Source: Bacteroidota bacterium (lineage in GTDB: Bacteria > Bacteroidota > Bacteroidia > Bacteroidales > CAIXZF01). From it: a DNA stretch of 64,000 nt. Location of the stretch: NCBI GenBank assembly GCA_022709385.1, contig JAKLIX010000003.1:240676-304675 (forward strand). The letters run 5' to 3'. Below are positions 34,601 to 44,500 of the stretch, piece after piece. The position numbers and the translations under genes are program-made. The stretch's first letter is position 1. Each line of letters starts with the position of its first letter. Below the pieces are notes generated by a model. It was not told the DNA's origin and made no database searches. It was given only the letters and a program-made list of their open reading frames with translations.

Positions 34601-35355
34601 GCCGAAGGATCGGGTATAACCTGGGTGGTGGTGGTTTTATTTACGGTTGGATTGGAACAACTGGCATCAGCAATACTGACCAGGGTCCATGTGGTAGTGG
34701 TATTGATCGTCTGTGTGAATTCATAGGGATCGTCCGAAGTGACGACGGTAACGTCAGGGTTAACACCGTCGTTGTAAACAATGGTGAAAGGAGCTGTTCC
34801 GGCAGTAAAATCAACCGTAACAGTAGCAGGATCATTCTCACATACTGTAGGTGTGCTTGTAAAGTCTGCATCGGGAAGTGTAACATTCACTGCGCCGCTA
34901 ATGAAAAGTGCGGGCAATGGCATACCCATAAAGTCACTGTACTGACACTCTCCCTGGGTGGCAAGGTCCCATGTCATGGGACTCGATCCGACAACATTGA
35001 ATGTGACTGTGAAGAGGGCCGCATTGTCGGGGATCGAGATTGGATTGATCCCGAAATAGGCAAATTTTACCTTATTGCCGGGATTGTTTACAATCAAAAA
35101 ACCGCCAGCTCCTGCCAGGATCGGATGCGCAACATAGGAAGCGTATGTGATCTGGGAGGTGTTGATGATCATCGACAATGAGATGGACGCAACACCGGCG
35201 AAATTTTGCACGGTGATCGGGACCTGAACGGTTGTTACACCCGGACAGACCCCGACGGTGGTTGCAGTAGTGATGATCTCCTGGGAGAAGGCAACCGAAG
35301 ATAGCATGAAGATGGCAGTAAACAGGGCCATCATTTTGGTCAAGGTTGTTTTCAT
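28675..35355 (-). CDS. 2226-aa cohesin- and dockerin-containing surface protein, T9SS type A
   Basis: The ATG at 35355 (MKTTLTKMMALFTAIFMLSS) gives a proper signal peptide; a longer frame to 35448 would add 31 residues without one. Order: cohesin 1 (about 22-158, 'CPGVTTVQVPITVQNFAGVA'); two Ig-like domains; fifteen ~74-aa repeats (about 335-1446) with a Cys near each end ('PVC'... 'GC'); an Ig domain; cohesin 2 (about 1543-1675, 'IIPVNAENFYDVAAMSLALE'); Ig-like and PKD-like domains; a small beta-sandwich; a dockerin-like block (about 1903-1977, 'AGDVTGNGVVNAHDALNTLR'); a degenerate cohesin-like domain; a type A CTD (about 2141-2226, 'SYPNPVLTTARIQYTLAEDG'). Having both cohesin and dockerin in one chain allows self-association or pairing with its neighbours. 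The function is unproven. Confidence 0.85.
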   Translation of the reverse strand: MKTTLTKMMALFTAIFMLSSVAFSQEIITTATTVGVCPGVTTVQVPITVQNFAGVASISLSMIINTSQITYASYVAHPILAGAGGFLIVNNPGNKVKFAYFGINPISIPDNAALFTVTFNVVGSSPMTWDLATQGECQYSDFMGMPLPALFISGAVNVTLPDADFTSTPTVCENDPATVTVDFTAGTAPFTIVYNDGVNPDVTVVTSDDPYEFTQTINTTTTWTLVSIADASCSNPTVNKTTTTQVIPDPSAFNVGGGGSACEGEAGLTVTLDGSQAGMTYQLLLDGNPTAYSLSGTGDPLSFMNLTDGGLYTILVQSECGDLLMTGSATVEIFPLPAVTLAPFSPVCEQTPAFLLTGGLPEGGAYSGIGVDNGMFYSEVTGTGDFLITYTYTDGNGCTNAASEYLTVVAIPTVAFNPVDPMCADAAPVALYAAPEGGMFSGTGVVGNTFDPSVSGAGSFMITYDYTDAFGCSNSASIEIVVYAVPVVSIEPLTSVCADAGPVFLTGIPAGGFFDGPGVQGEYFYPSWVGAGTWTITYHYYDQNNCYASASTDITVFPLPEPMIDPIGPYCIDAPAVTLMASPPGGLFSGIGVMNDMFIPALAGAGWSTVTYTITDLNGCTNFAQTDVLVNDLPQVYLAPLGPLCINDNLQELYGYPEGGMFDGPGISGNYFDPAVAGVGTFVITYSYTDPQGCSNSSTQEVIVNDIPSLSFTLPASVCENTDPFDMMPEPQGGYFDGPGAYGSYFYPSDAGAGTWDITYHFTDGNNCHAMLTQTITVNPIPVVTLEPVGPLCIDAAPVTLAGSPEGGNYSGQGVMDNVFYPAIAGEGAHYVTYTYTDPAGCSNAAFIEVIVNGLPNVYFDLYPVFCIDAAPVQAVGYPDGGVFSGNGMDNGFFNPMLAGAGEHTITYTYTDGNGCTNSTSSIVTVYDLPVVSFNLPEYTCINADPVFLEGSPSGGYFVGTGVMGDWFYPADAGLGMWDIYYVYIDPNGCSNNIGHSITVNALPQIDFPAIASLCENSAPVNLMANPAGGVFSGDGVVGEMFDPALVGPGYWTITYTYTDAFGCTNAASIEVAVYSLPSVSVYTQQTICYGPETAVLVGYPEGGVFSGDGVIGNMFHPLDVEPGDFVITYTYTDEHGCTNSAQTIITVLDIPDIIFPPLPDICLNNGPLALYAEPEGGTFVGDGVVGNTFDPSITGPGIFQIFYEYTGPNGCSNFYFRDLQVFPLPEVSFDLVSGTCLDADPIALTGLPEGGTFSGTGVDNNVFYPALAGIGIFDITYTYTDLLGCTNSVTHTITVDDAIQVIFNPIPDLCIDADPVSLYAMPEGGVFSGPGVVGNMFYPAQAGVGSWDIVYTYVSSYNCQGNGIQTVNVYPLPEVSLDPIAPLCIDAAPVTLNGMPEGGVFAGPGVDGNMFHPDWAGAGTWTVSYTYVNAFECSATAMIDITVYDLPLIIDQPADITVDNNDPAWFFVNASNVTAYQWQLSTDGGMTWDDLSEGGIYAGTTGGQLAINPATLPMDGYMYRCVLWSECNNPVISDAAVLHVLLTEITIIAGNAEACEGQVIIPVNAENFYDVAAMSLALEFDAAVLNYNTYQNVNPAFDNGLMSVNVVGNLVKIGFFTVVPASFGNGTIMELVFDGVAGATALTWDLLTPGNCELLNIDEDLLVTNYINGNATINALPAVFDMTGGGVYCYGTNGVEIGLNGSETGVTYYLNHGGLYIASVEGNGQAISFGFFAGPGTYNVYAFNSVTTCMSDMNGTVEVTMNDELIVDAGADVNIFIGGSTQLQAVITGGTGPYTYEWTPVAFLDDPYSLTPNANPVSTQVYTFTATDFYGCTASDEVTVFVEIPQDNIVGTLTYMNASNTPMNDASVMLKDPLGNVVATTTANADGSFLFTGIGLGTYTLDAATTKPWGGGNAADGLLMLKHFVGQQMLTGLPLVAGDVTGNGVVNAHDALNTLRRFVNLLPDYAPQPDWVFENPVVNVDYVLAPVVDFHALCMSDVNMDYIPGFKMAPGVEQLTYGSVSPLNGMITLPIYAAQSLNLGAVSMVINLPEGYLTQSVNMAATGGELLFNQTGNELRIGWFNLEPLAVNPDDLLLQITLKTPAVVEETTIQFNSGSVLSNESAQTIPAAGLIVPKISPADMQNSLNSYPNPVLTTARIQYTLAEDGHVKIRLFNILGEKIALLVNADETAGEHVINLDVSTLSQGNYLLKMETGKQVMNKMITINK
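29425..29645 (-). other. Dockerin-like module (in the 2226-aa protein)
   Basis: It encodes a duplicated segment: 'PWGGGNAADGLLMLKHFVG' without a full Ca loop, then 'GDVTGNGVVNAHDALNTLRR', which has the DxxxxGxVNxxD calcium-loop and helix pattern of type I dockerins. The flanking 'PDWVFEN' is shared with two other proteins in the window. Confidence 0.65.
31018..34350 (-). repeat. Fifteen diverged ~222-bp coding repeats (74-75 aa Ig-like units)
   Basis: The span of 3333 bp fits 15 units of 74 aa plus one extra codon in the first unit ('GGLPEGGAYSG'). Each unit follows 'LP.V...P...C.D..PV.L.G.PEGG.FSG.GV..N.F.P...G.G...ITYTYTD..GC.N......V'. Units are clearly diverged from one another, unlike those in the neighbouring giant gene. 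Confidence 0.9.
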
Positions 35356-35395
35356 GTTTGATTTATTTGGTTTGACATTATTTCTGATGTGATGA

Positions 35396-35446
35396 TTAAA
35401 CAAAGACACCGCCCGGCTTGGTCCTTGAGAGGCAGCGGGCGGTGTC
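35396..35446 (-). terminator. Probable terminator after the 6516-aa gene
   Basis: A perfect 11-bp stem GACACCGCCCG/CGGGCGGTGTC (35405-35415 with 35436-35446) with a 20-base loop is followed on the minus strand by a T-rich stretch (TTTGTTTAATC). It lies 55 bp beyond the stop at 35502 and 49 bp before the next gene's start, so it separates two huge genes or acts in the leader of the second. Confidence 0.6.
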
Positions 35447-35501
35447 ATTGCTTTCAGGTTTGGTTCCTGTTCTGGGTTAAAACGTATTGGTTCAGAAGGA
35501 A

Positions 35502-38500
35502 TTACCTGCTGATGACCATCCGTCTTACTGCCTCGAATTTTCCGTTAGTACCCGTGGCAGTCAGTCTGTACATGTAAACACCCTGAGGCAGCTGGCTGCC
35601 GTCAAAGTCTACCGTGTAGGTTCCTTCCTGCTGGGTGGCACGCAACACCTCGACAGCTACTGCGCCGAGTGCGTTGTATACGGTCAGCACCACATCGGCA
35701 GACTCAGGCAGTGAATAGCTGATCTGGCTGGTGTGGCTGAAAGGATTCGGATAATTATTTCCGAGGGTGTATCCGGTTTCAAGAATCTTCACCTTGGGAA
35801 TGCGGATATGGGCATTCTCAATGATGCGTGCATCCTGGTCTCCGAGTACACTTTCTCCTTCAATTCCGAAGAAGAACTCGTCAGACTGTGTGGCAGTACT
35901 CCTGACCGTCATGGTGAAGAGTGCGTCACCGGCTGCCAGGGCAACGGATGATGCATCAGAGAACCATTCGATCATGAGCTTATTGCCAGCGATGTTATAA
36001 ACCAGGTAGGAACGACCCGGGTTTGCATTGAGTTTCAGATCGACAACCTCAAGACCAGTGGGTATGGTGAGTGTCAGTGATGCGGCTGCCACATCCATGG
36101 CTTTGGCTGCATAGACTGGCAGGTCAAATTCACTGAAGCTGTTGACGGCAAGGCTGCCGGCATTGTCCAGTGCCACACTCGGACCGGTTTTGGCGGGCGG
36201 GATATAAGAACCGTTCACGTCACCATAGCAAAGGCCAAGGAAGTTGTTGAACACATGGGCATTATTGAGGGTAACGTTCTTGGTTTCGAAGATCCAATCC
36301 GGTACTGAGGGGAAGGATGTAATCAGCAATACCGACCTTCTCATGACGATGAGGGCATCATTGGCATTCACCACGCCATTGCCGTCAACATCACCGGCCA
36401 GCAGCCTTAGCCCTGCAAGGGGTTGCAGGTTCTGGAAGTGACGTGAAATAAGGAGTGCATCGATGGCATTACCGCCGCCCCAGGGTTTGGTGGAGGAGGC
36501 TGTTGTGGTGTAATTGCCGTTGGGTAATGTGCTGAACGCGTACTGACCGCTGAGGTTGGTTACTGTGGTGCCGACAGGAGCGCCAGAGGCGAGGTTCACA
36601 GTTACATTGCTGAGCGGTGTGGAAACAATGTTGTCGTAAGTAACCAATCCTGAAATGTCATATCCCAGAGGAATGTTGGTTACAGTAATGGTGACATAGT
36701 CTACTCCGGTACAGCCCCTAGAATCAGTAACCTGCAGCATATACGTTGTGGTAAGCAGGGGTGATGCGACGGGGTTCAGAACGTTGGGATTGCTGAGCCC
36801 GGTAGCAGGTGTCCAGAGATAGGTATAAGGAGGTAATCCGCCAATGACGCTTGCAGTCATCGGAGTGGAAGTTCCAAGCAGGATGGTCTTGTCGAGACCT
36901 GCATTGACATTCGGGGTCGGATTCACGACGATCAGTGCATTATCAGCGTCAACACAGCCGTTGATATCGGTAACCACCAGCGTATAGAAGGTGGTGTTGA
37001 GCGGTGTTGCAACCGGGTTCAGGATAGCCGGGTTGGACAATCCGGTTGCCGGTGTCCAGGTGTAATTGAACGGTGCCGTTCCACCAACAACGGTTGCATT
37101 CAGGGTGGTGGATTGTCCGCTGCAGATCACGGTCATACCGCCGGCAAAAACACTGGGAACGGGATTCACCACGATCGTGGCACTGCCGTCCATCCAGTTG
37201 TCGCAACCGGTAATCGGATTCACGGCATACACCGTATAAACACCACCGCTAATCTGGTTGCCGAAGGAAATAACCGATCCGGTACCTGCTACAGTCTGTC
37301 CGGTGTAAATTCCGTCGAGATAGAGCTGATAATCAAATCCAATCTGAGACATAGCCAGTCCGACAGGCAGACCATTGCCACCGGCGCAATAGGCACCGTC
37401 GCCAAATACCGTGTAGATTTCCGGTAATACATTGACGGTGATGGTTCTTGAATCACTGTTCACACAGCCATACATATCAGTATAGGTATAGGTAATGGTC
37501 CATGTCCCCACACCGGCATCGGCAGGATAGAACATATTGTTGATCACACCGGTACCGCTGTAAACACCGCCGAGAGGCAGTCCGCTGAGGGCGACAGGAT
37601 CAGCATCCACACATACATCGGCCAGCGGATCAAGCGTCACCACAGGTAATGCATGTACAAGGATATCCTGAGTGGCAAAATTGGTGCATCCAAATTCATT
37701 GGTATAGGTATAGGTGATGGTCCAGTTGCCTGCACCGGCCTGGGCGGGATAGAACATATTACCCACAACACCGATGCCGGAATAAACGCCACCGGCCGGT
37801 AAACCGTTCAGCACTACCGGATCAGCATCGATACAGACTTCGGGCAGGGGATCAAGCGTAACCGTAGCAATCGGGTAAACCGTGATATCCTGGGTAGCGA
37901 AGCTGGTACAGCCGTTACCGTCAGTATAAGTATAGGTAATGGTCCATGTACCCACACCTGCATTATAGGGATAGAACATATTGTTCAACACACCGGTACC
38001 ACTGTAGGTGCCACCTGAAGGATTGCCGGTAAGCATCACAGGATCAGCATCGAGGCAGACAGGAGCCAGGGGCTCGAGGGTCACTATGGGCAAAGGATTC
38101 ACGGTGATATCCTGGGTAGCGAAGTTCACGCATCCATTGCCATCGGTATAGGTATAGGTGATGGTCCAGGTTCCCACGCCTGCATCGGCCGGGTAGAACA
38201 TGTCGTTCATCACGCCTGCACCGGTGTAAACACCGCCAACAGGGCTACCAACCAGGGTGACCGGGTCAGCATCCACGCAGACCGGAGCCAGGGGCTCGAG
38301 GGTCACAATGGGCAGCGGATTCACGGTGATGTCCTGTGTGGCAAAGCTTACACAGCCATTGCCATCGGTATAGGTATAGGTGATGGTCCAGGTTCCCACG
38401 CCTGCATCGGCCGGGTAGAACATGTCGTTCATCACGCCTGCACCGGTGTACACACCGCCAACGGGGCTACCGGTCAGGGTGACCGGGTCAGCATCCACGC

Positions 38501-41500
38501 AGACCGGAGCCAGGGGCTCGAGGGTCACGACGGGCAGCGGGTTCACGGTGATATCCTGGGTAGCGAAGTTTACGCAGCCATTGCCATCGGTATAGGTATA
38601 GGTGATGGTCCAGGTTCCCACGCCTGCATCGGCCGGGTAGAACATGTCGTTCATCACGCCAGCACCGGTGTACACACCGCCAACGGGGCTACCAACCAGG
38701 GTGACCGGGTCAGCATCCACGCAGACCGGAGCCAGGGGCTCGAGGGTCACGACGGGCAGCGGATTCACGGTGATATTCTGGGTAGCGAAGTTCACGCAGC
38801 CATTGCCATCGGTATAGGTATAGGTGATGGTCCAGGTTCCCACGCCAGCATCGGCCGGGTAGAACATGTCGTTCATCACGCCTGCACCGGTGTACACACC
38901 GCCAACGGGGCTACCAACCAGAGTGACCGGGTCAGCATCCACGCAGACCGGAGCCAGGGGCTCGAGGGTCACAATGGGCAGCGGATTCACGGTGATGTCC
39001 TGGGTAGCGAAGTTCACGCAGCCATTGCCATCGGTATAGGTATAGGTGATGGTCCAGGTTCCCACGCCTGCATCGGCCGGGTAGAACATATCGTTCATCA
39101 CGCCTGCACCGGTGTAAACACCGCCAACGGGGCTACCGGTCAGGGTGACCGGGTCAGCATCCACGCAGACCGGAGCCAGGGGCTCGAGGGTCACAACGGG
39201 CAGCGGGTTCACGGTGATATCCTGGGTAGCGAAGTTTACGCATCCATTGCCATCGGTATAGGTATAGGTGATGGTCCAGGTTCCCACGCCTGCATCGGCC
39301 GGGTAGAACATGTCATTCATCACGCCATTGCCGCTATAGACACCGCCAACGGGGCTACCGACCAGGGTAACCGGGTCAGCATCCACGCAGACCGGAGCCA
39401 GGGGCTCGAGGGTCACGACGGGCAGCGGGTTCACGGTGATATCCTGGGTAGCGAAGTTCACGCAGCCATTGCCATCGGTAAAGGTATAGGTGATGGTCCA
39501 GGTTCCCACGCCAGCATCGGCCGGGTAGAACATGTCATTCATCACGCCTGCACCGGTGTACACACCGCCAACAGGGCTACCGACCAGGGTGACCGGGTCA
39601 GCATCCACGCAGACCGGAGCCAGGGGCTCGAGGGTCACAATGGGCAGCGGATTCACGGTGATGTCCTGTGTGGCAAAGCTTACGCAGCCATTGCCATCGG
39701 TATAGGTATAGGTGATGGTCCAGGTTCCCACGCCTGCATCGGCCGGGTAGAACATATCGTTCATCACGCCAGCACCGGTGTACACACCGCCAACAGGGCT
39801 ACCAAGCAGGGCGACCGGGGCAGCATCCACGCAGACCGGAGCCAGGGGCTCGAGGGTCACGACGGGCAGCGGATTCACGGTGATGTCCTGTGTGGCAAAG
39901 CTTACGCAGCCATTGCCATCGGTATAGGTATAGGTGATGGTCCAGGTTCCCACGCCTGCATCGGCCGGGTAGAACATATCATTCATCACACCATTGCCGC
40001 TATAGACACCGCCAACAGGGCTACCGGTCAGGGTGACCGGGTCAGCATCCACGCAGACCGGAGCCAGGGGCTCGAGGGTCACGACGGGCAGCGGGTTCAC
40101 GGTGATATCCTGTGTGGCAAAGCTTACGCAGCCATTGCCATCGGTAAAGGTATACGTGATGGTCCAGGTACCCACGCCGGCCACAGCCGGGTAGAACATG
40201 TCGTTCATCACGCCATTGCCGCTATAGACACCGCCGATCGGGTCGCCAACGAGGGCAACCGGGTCAGCATCCACGCAGACCGGAGCCAGGGGCTCGAGGC
40301 TTACGACGGGCAGCGGGTTCACGATGATATCCTGGGTAGCGAAGCTTACACAGCCATTGCCATCGGTATAGGTATAGGTGATGGTCCAGGTACCCACGCC
40401 GGCCACAGCCGGGTAGAACATGTCGTTCATCACGCCATTGCCGCTATAGACACCGCCAATCGGATCGCCAACGAGGGCAACCGGGTCAGCATCCACGCAG
40501 ACCGGAGCCAGGGGCTCGAGGGTCACGACGGGCAGCGGGTTCACGGTGATATCCTGTGTGGCAAAGCTTACGCAGCCATTGCCATCGGTATAGGTATAGG
40601 TGATGGTCCAGGTACCCACGCCGGCCACAGCCGGGTAGAACATGTCATTCATCACGCCATTGCCGCTGTAGACACCGCCGATCGGATCTCCAACGAGGGT
40701 GACCGGGTCAGCATCCACGCAGACCGGAGCCAGGGGCTCGAGGGTCACGACGGGCAGCGGGTTCACGGTGATATCCTGTGTGGCAAAGCTTACGCAGCCA
40801 TTGCCATCGGTATAGGTATAGGTGATGGTCCAGGTTCCTGCACCAGCCACAGCCGGGTAGAACATATCGTTCATCACGCCATTGCCGCTATAGACACCGC
40901 CGATCGGATCGCCGACGAGAGTGACCGGGTCAGCATCCACGCAGACCGGAGCCAGGGGCTCGAGGCTTACCACGGGCAGCGGGTTCACGGTGATATCCTG
41001 GGTAGCGAAGTTGACGCAACCATTCTCATCTGTGTAGGTGTAGGTGATCGTCCATGTACCCACGCCTGCATCGGCAGGATAGAACATGTCGTTGGTGACG
41101 CCTGTTCCGGAGTAGATTCCGCCGGCAGGAGTGCCAGTCAGAAGAACCGGATCAGCATCGATACAAACCGGTGCCAAAGGCTCGAGGCTCACAATGGGCA
41201 GCGGATTAACAGTGATGGTGATGGTTTCATTCAACACCACAGAACAACCATTACCATCGGTGAGGGTGAGATATTCATAAACCGTTGTTTCAAAGAAAGG
41301 CCCGGTCCAGGTATCAGGATTGTCGTAAGTGGTCCAGGTTGCAGGTACACCGTTGTCAAGGTATTCGACAGTCCAGGGTGCGGTGCCGGTGTAGTAATCA
41401 ACGAAAGTAACCTCGTCACCGTAACAGACTTCAGTATCACTGACAGTGAACAGATGCGTAGGCAGTTCATTGACCGTGATGGTGAGGGGATCAAATCCCG

Positions 41501-44500
41501 TTCCTGTACATCCGTAAACATCCGTGATAGAGAGAATGGTATAGGTCGTGGTTTCCTGGGGTGCAATGGTGAATGTCCAGGGACTATCATTCTGAGCAAC
41601 CGTAAACTCTTCCGGAGGATTGTTACCGGACTGGACTGTGTAAACGATGGTCCAGGGGCCGGTGCCGGTGAACTGATAAGTAACTGTGGTTTCATCACCG
41701 AAGCAAATCACTGCGGGCTCAGCCTGCTGGGTCAGTTCGGGGATGGGATGGGCCAGCACACTGCCGTTGATATATTGTGAGGTGATGGGTACACCATTAA
41801 TATTATGGTACTCACAATTACCCACGGTCAGGTAGTCCCAGTTCAGATCAGTATAACCACCGGTGGTGTTGAAGATGATTTCAACCATCAGGGCATCGCC
41901 GAGGTCAACCGGTGTGATACCGAAGTATCCGATCTTCACCTGGCTGTTAAAGGCGTCAATCAGGTAGAAACCGCCGTCGAATGCGGGGTTCATATTCTGA
42001 TATCCGGCAAATTCCAGTACATCATCATCATAATCCAGAGATAAGGAAAGAGCGGCCACTTCATACAGGTGAATGACATTGACCGGAACGATCACTTGTC
42101 CGGCGCATTGTTCGACATCACCGGCAATCGTGATGATTACCGGGTACACTGTGAGGGTGGCAGCTTCGGAAGTTACCGGCGGAGGACAGATACCGCTGAC
42201 GATACAGCGGAACTGGTCACCGTTCATGAAATAGTCAACGCCGGTGATTGTCAGATCGGCAGTATTTACGCCACTATAGACTGCATCATCAACCAGGTCG
42301 GACCAGCTAATACCGCCATCCATGGAAATCTGCCATTGATAGTTGGTGGCATTCAGGGCTACGACGCTGAAGAATGCATTTCCGCCTTCATCCATTGCCA
42401 CACCAACGGGTGAGGTTTCGATGGAAGTAAGCGGATACACAGTGATAAGTGTTGCGGAAACAGCATCATTGGTACAGCCATTGCCATCGGTTACGGTAAA
42501 GGTTTCATACAGGGTGGTTTCAGGCAGCACCTCCGAATAGATCTCGGGATTGTCTGAGGTTGTGAAGGATGACGGTACACCGTTGAAGGCAAATGAAACG
42601 GTCCATGGTGCCTGACCAGTGAAGTGATTCGTCCAGGTCACGGCTTCTCCCAGGCAGACTTCGGTTGCCGAGAGTTCGTAGCTGTAAGTCGGCAGGTCAT
42701 TCACCGTGATATCCTGTGTGGCAAAGCTTGTACAGCCGTTACCATCGGTATAGGTATAGGTGATGGTCCATGTGCCCACACCTGCATCGGCAGGATAGAA
42801 CATGTCGTTCATGACGCCGGTACCGCTGTAAATACCGCCGGCCGGGCTACCGTTGAGAGCCACAGGATCTCCGTTCAGACAGACCGGAGCCAGCGGATCA
42901 AGTGTTACCAGGGGCAGCGCGTTCACGGTGATATCCTGTGTGGCGAAGTTCACACAGCCATTGCCATCGGTATAGGTATAGGTGATGGTCCATGTGCCCA
43001 CGCCGGCATCGGCAGGATAGAACATGTCGTTCATCACGCCTGCACCTGAGTACACACCGCCGGCGGGATTACCGGTCAGAGTGACCGGGTCAGCATCCAC
43101 GCAGACCGGAGCCAGGGGCTCGAGCGTAACAACAGGAAGGTCATTCACTGTAATATCCTGTGTAGCGAAGTTCACACAGCCATTGCCATCGGTATAGGTA
43201 TAGGTGATGGTCCATGTGCCCACGCCGGCATCGGCAGGATAGAACATGTCGTTCATCACGCCTGTTCCTGAGTACACACCACCGACGGGGTCACCGGTCA
43301 GGGTGACCGGGTCAGCATCCACGCAGACCGGAGCCAGGGGCTCGAGCGTGACAACAGGAAGGTCATTCACGGTAATATCCTGTGTAGCGAAGTTCACACA
43401 GCCGTTACCATCGGTATAGGTATAGGTGATGGTCCATGTGCCCACGCCGGCATCGGCAGGATAGAACATGTCGTTCATCACACCGGCACCTGTGTATACA
43501 CCGCCGACGGGATCACCGGTCAGGGTAAGCGGGTCAGCATCCACGCAGACAGGAGCCAGGGGCTCGAGTGTCACAACAGGAAGCGGGTAAACTGTGATAT
43601 CCTGTGTGGTCATGTTTACACAACCATTGCCATCGGTATAGGTATAGAATACAGTCCATGTACCAGCACCGGCATCGGCAGGGTAGAACATGTCGTTGAT
43701 CACACCAGTGCCGCTGAATACTCCACCCTGCGGGTCTCCAACCAGTTGGATCGGGTCAGCGTCCACACAGACCGGGGCTACGGGTTCCATGGTCACAACA
43801 GGCAGCGGATTTACTGTAACATCCGTCGTTGCAAAATTGACACATCCGAATTCATCGGTATAGGTATAGGTAAGTGTCCAGGTACCCACACCTGCATCAG
43901 CAGGATAGAACATGTCGTTCATCACACCGGCACCTGTGTAAACACCGCCGGCCGGACTTCCATAGAGGCTAACAGCTTCGGCATCCACACACATGGGATC
44001 TACCGGATCAAGGCTAACCACAGGAAGCGGATGTGACAACAGGCTGCCGTCAACAAAGCTGACAGGGATGATGTATCCTTGTATCGTTTGATATTCACAG
44101 GCTCCGGGGGTAACGACATCCCAGCTGAGACCGGTATAACCACCGGTGGAGGTGAATACAAGTTCGAAGAGCATGTCATCTCCAATGAAGAGCGGATTGA
44201 TGGTGAAATATCCGGCCAGTACCTGTCCGTTTAATGCATTGATACTCAGCAGACCGGGATCAAATGCGGGATGTACATTCTGGTAACCGACATAATCAAA
44301 GAGGTTGTTGTCGAAATTCAGGGTCAGTGACATGGCGGCAACATTGGTAAAGTTCTGTGCAGTGACGGGAATCACCAGCTGTCCGGAGCATTCCTCTGCA
44401 TTACCGGCGGTGGTTACAATGGTAGGCTGTAACACCACAGTCAGTGAAGCAGGATCGGAATTCACAAACCAGCCGCAGGTACCGTAAACGATCACCCTGT

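Noticed and set aside
35356..35448. N-terminal extension of the 2226-aa protein
   Set aside because: The added 31 residues precede the signal peptide, have no support and overlap the terminator hairpin of the upstream gene.
37428..41201. CRISPR-like regular repetition
   Set aside because: The period is 222 bp, the repeats are contiguous without spacers, and they are in-frame coding units of 74 aa inside a long open frame.
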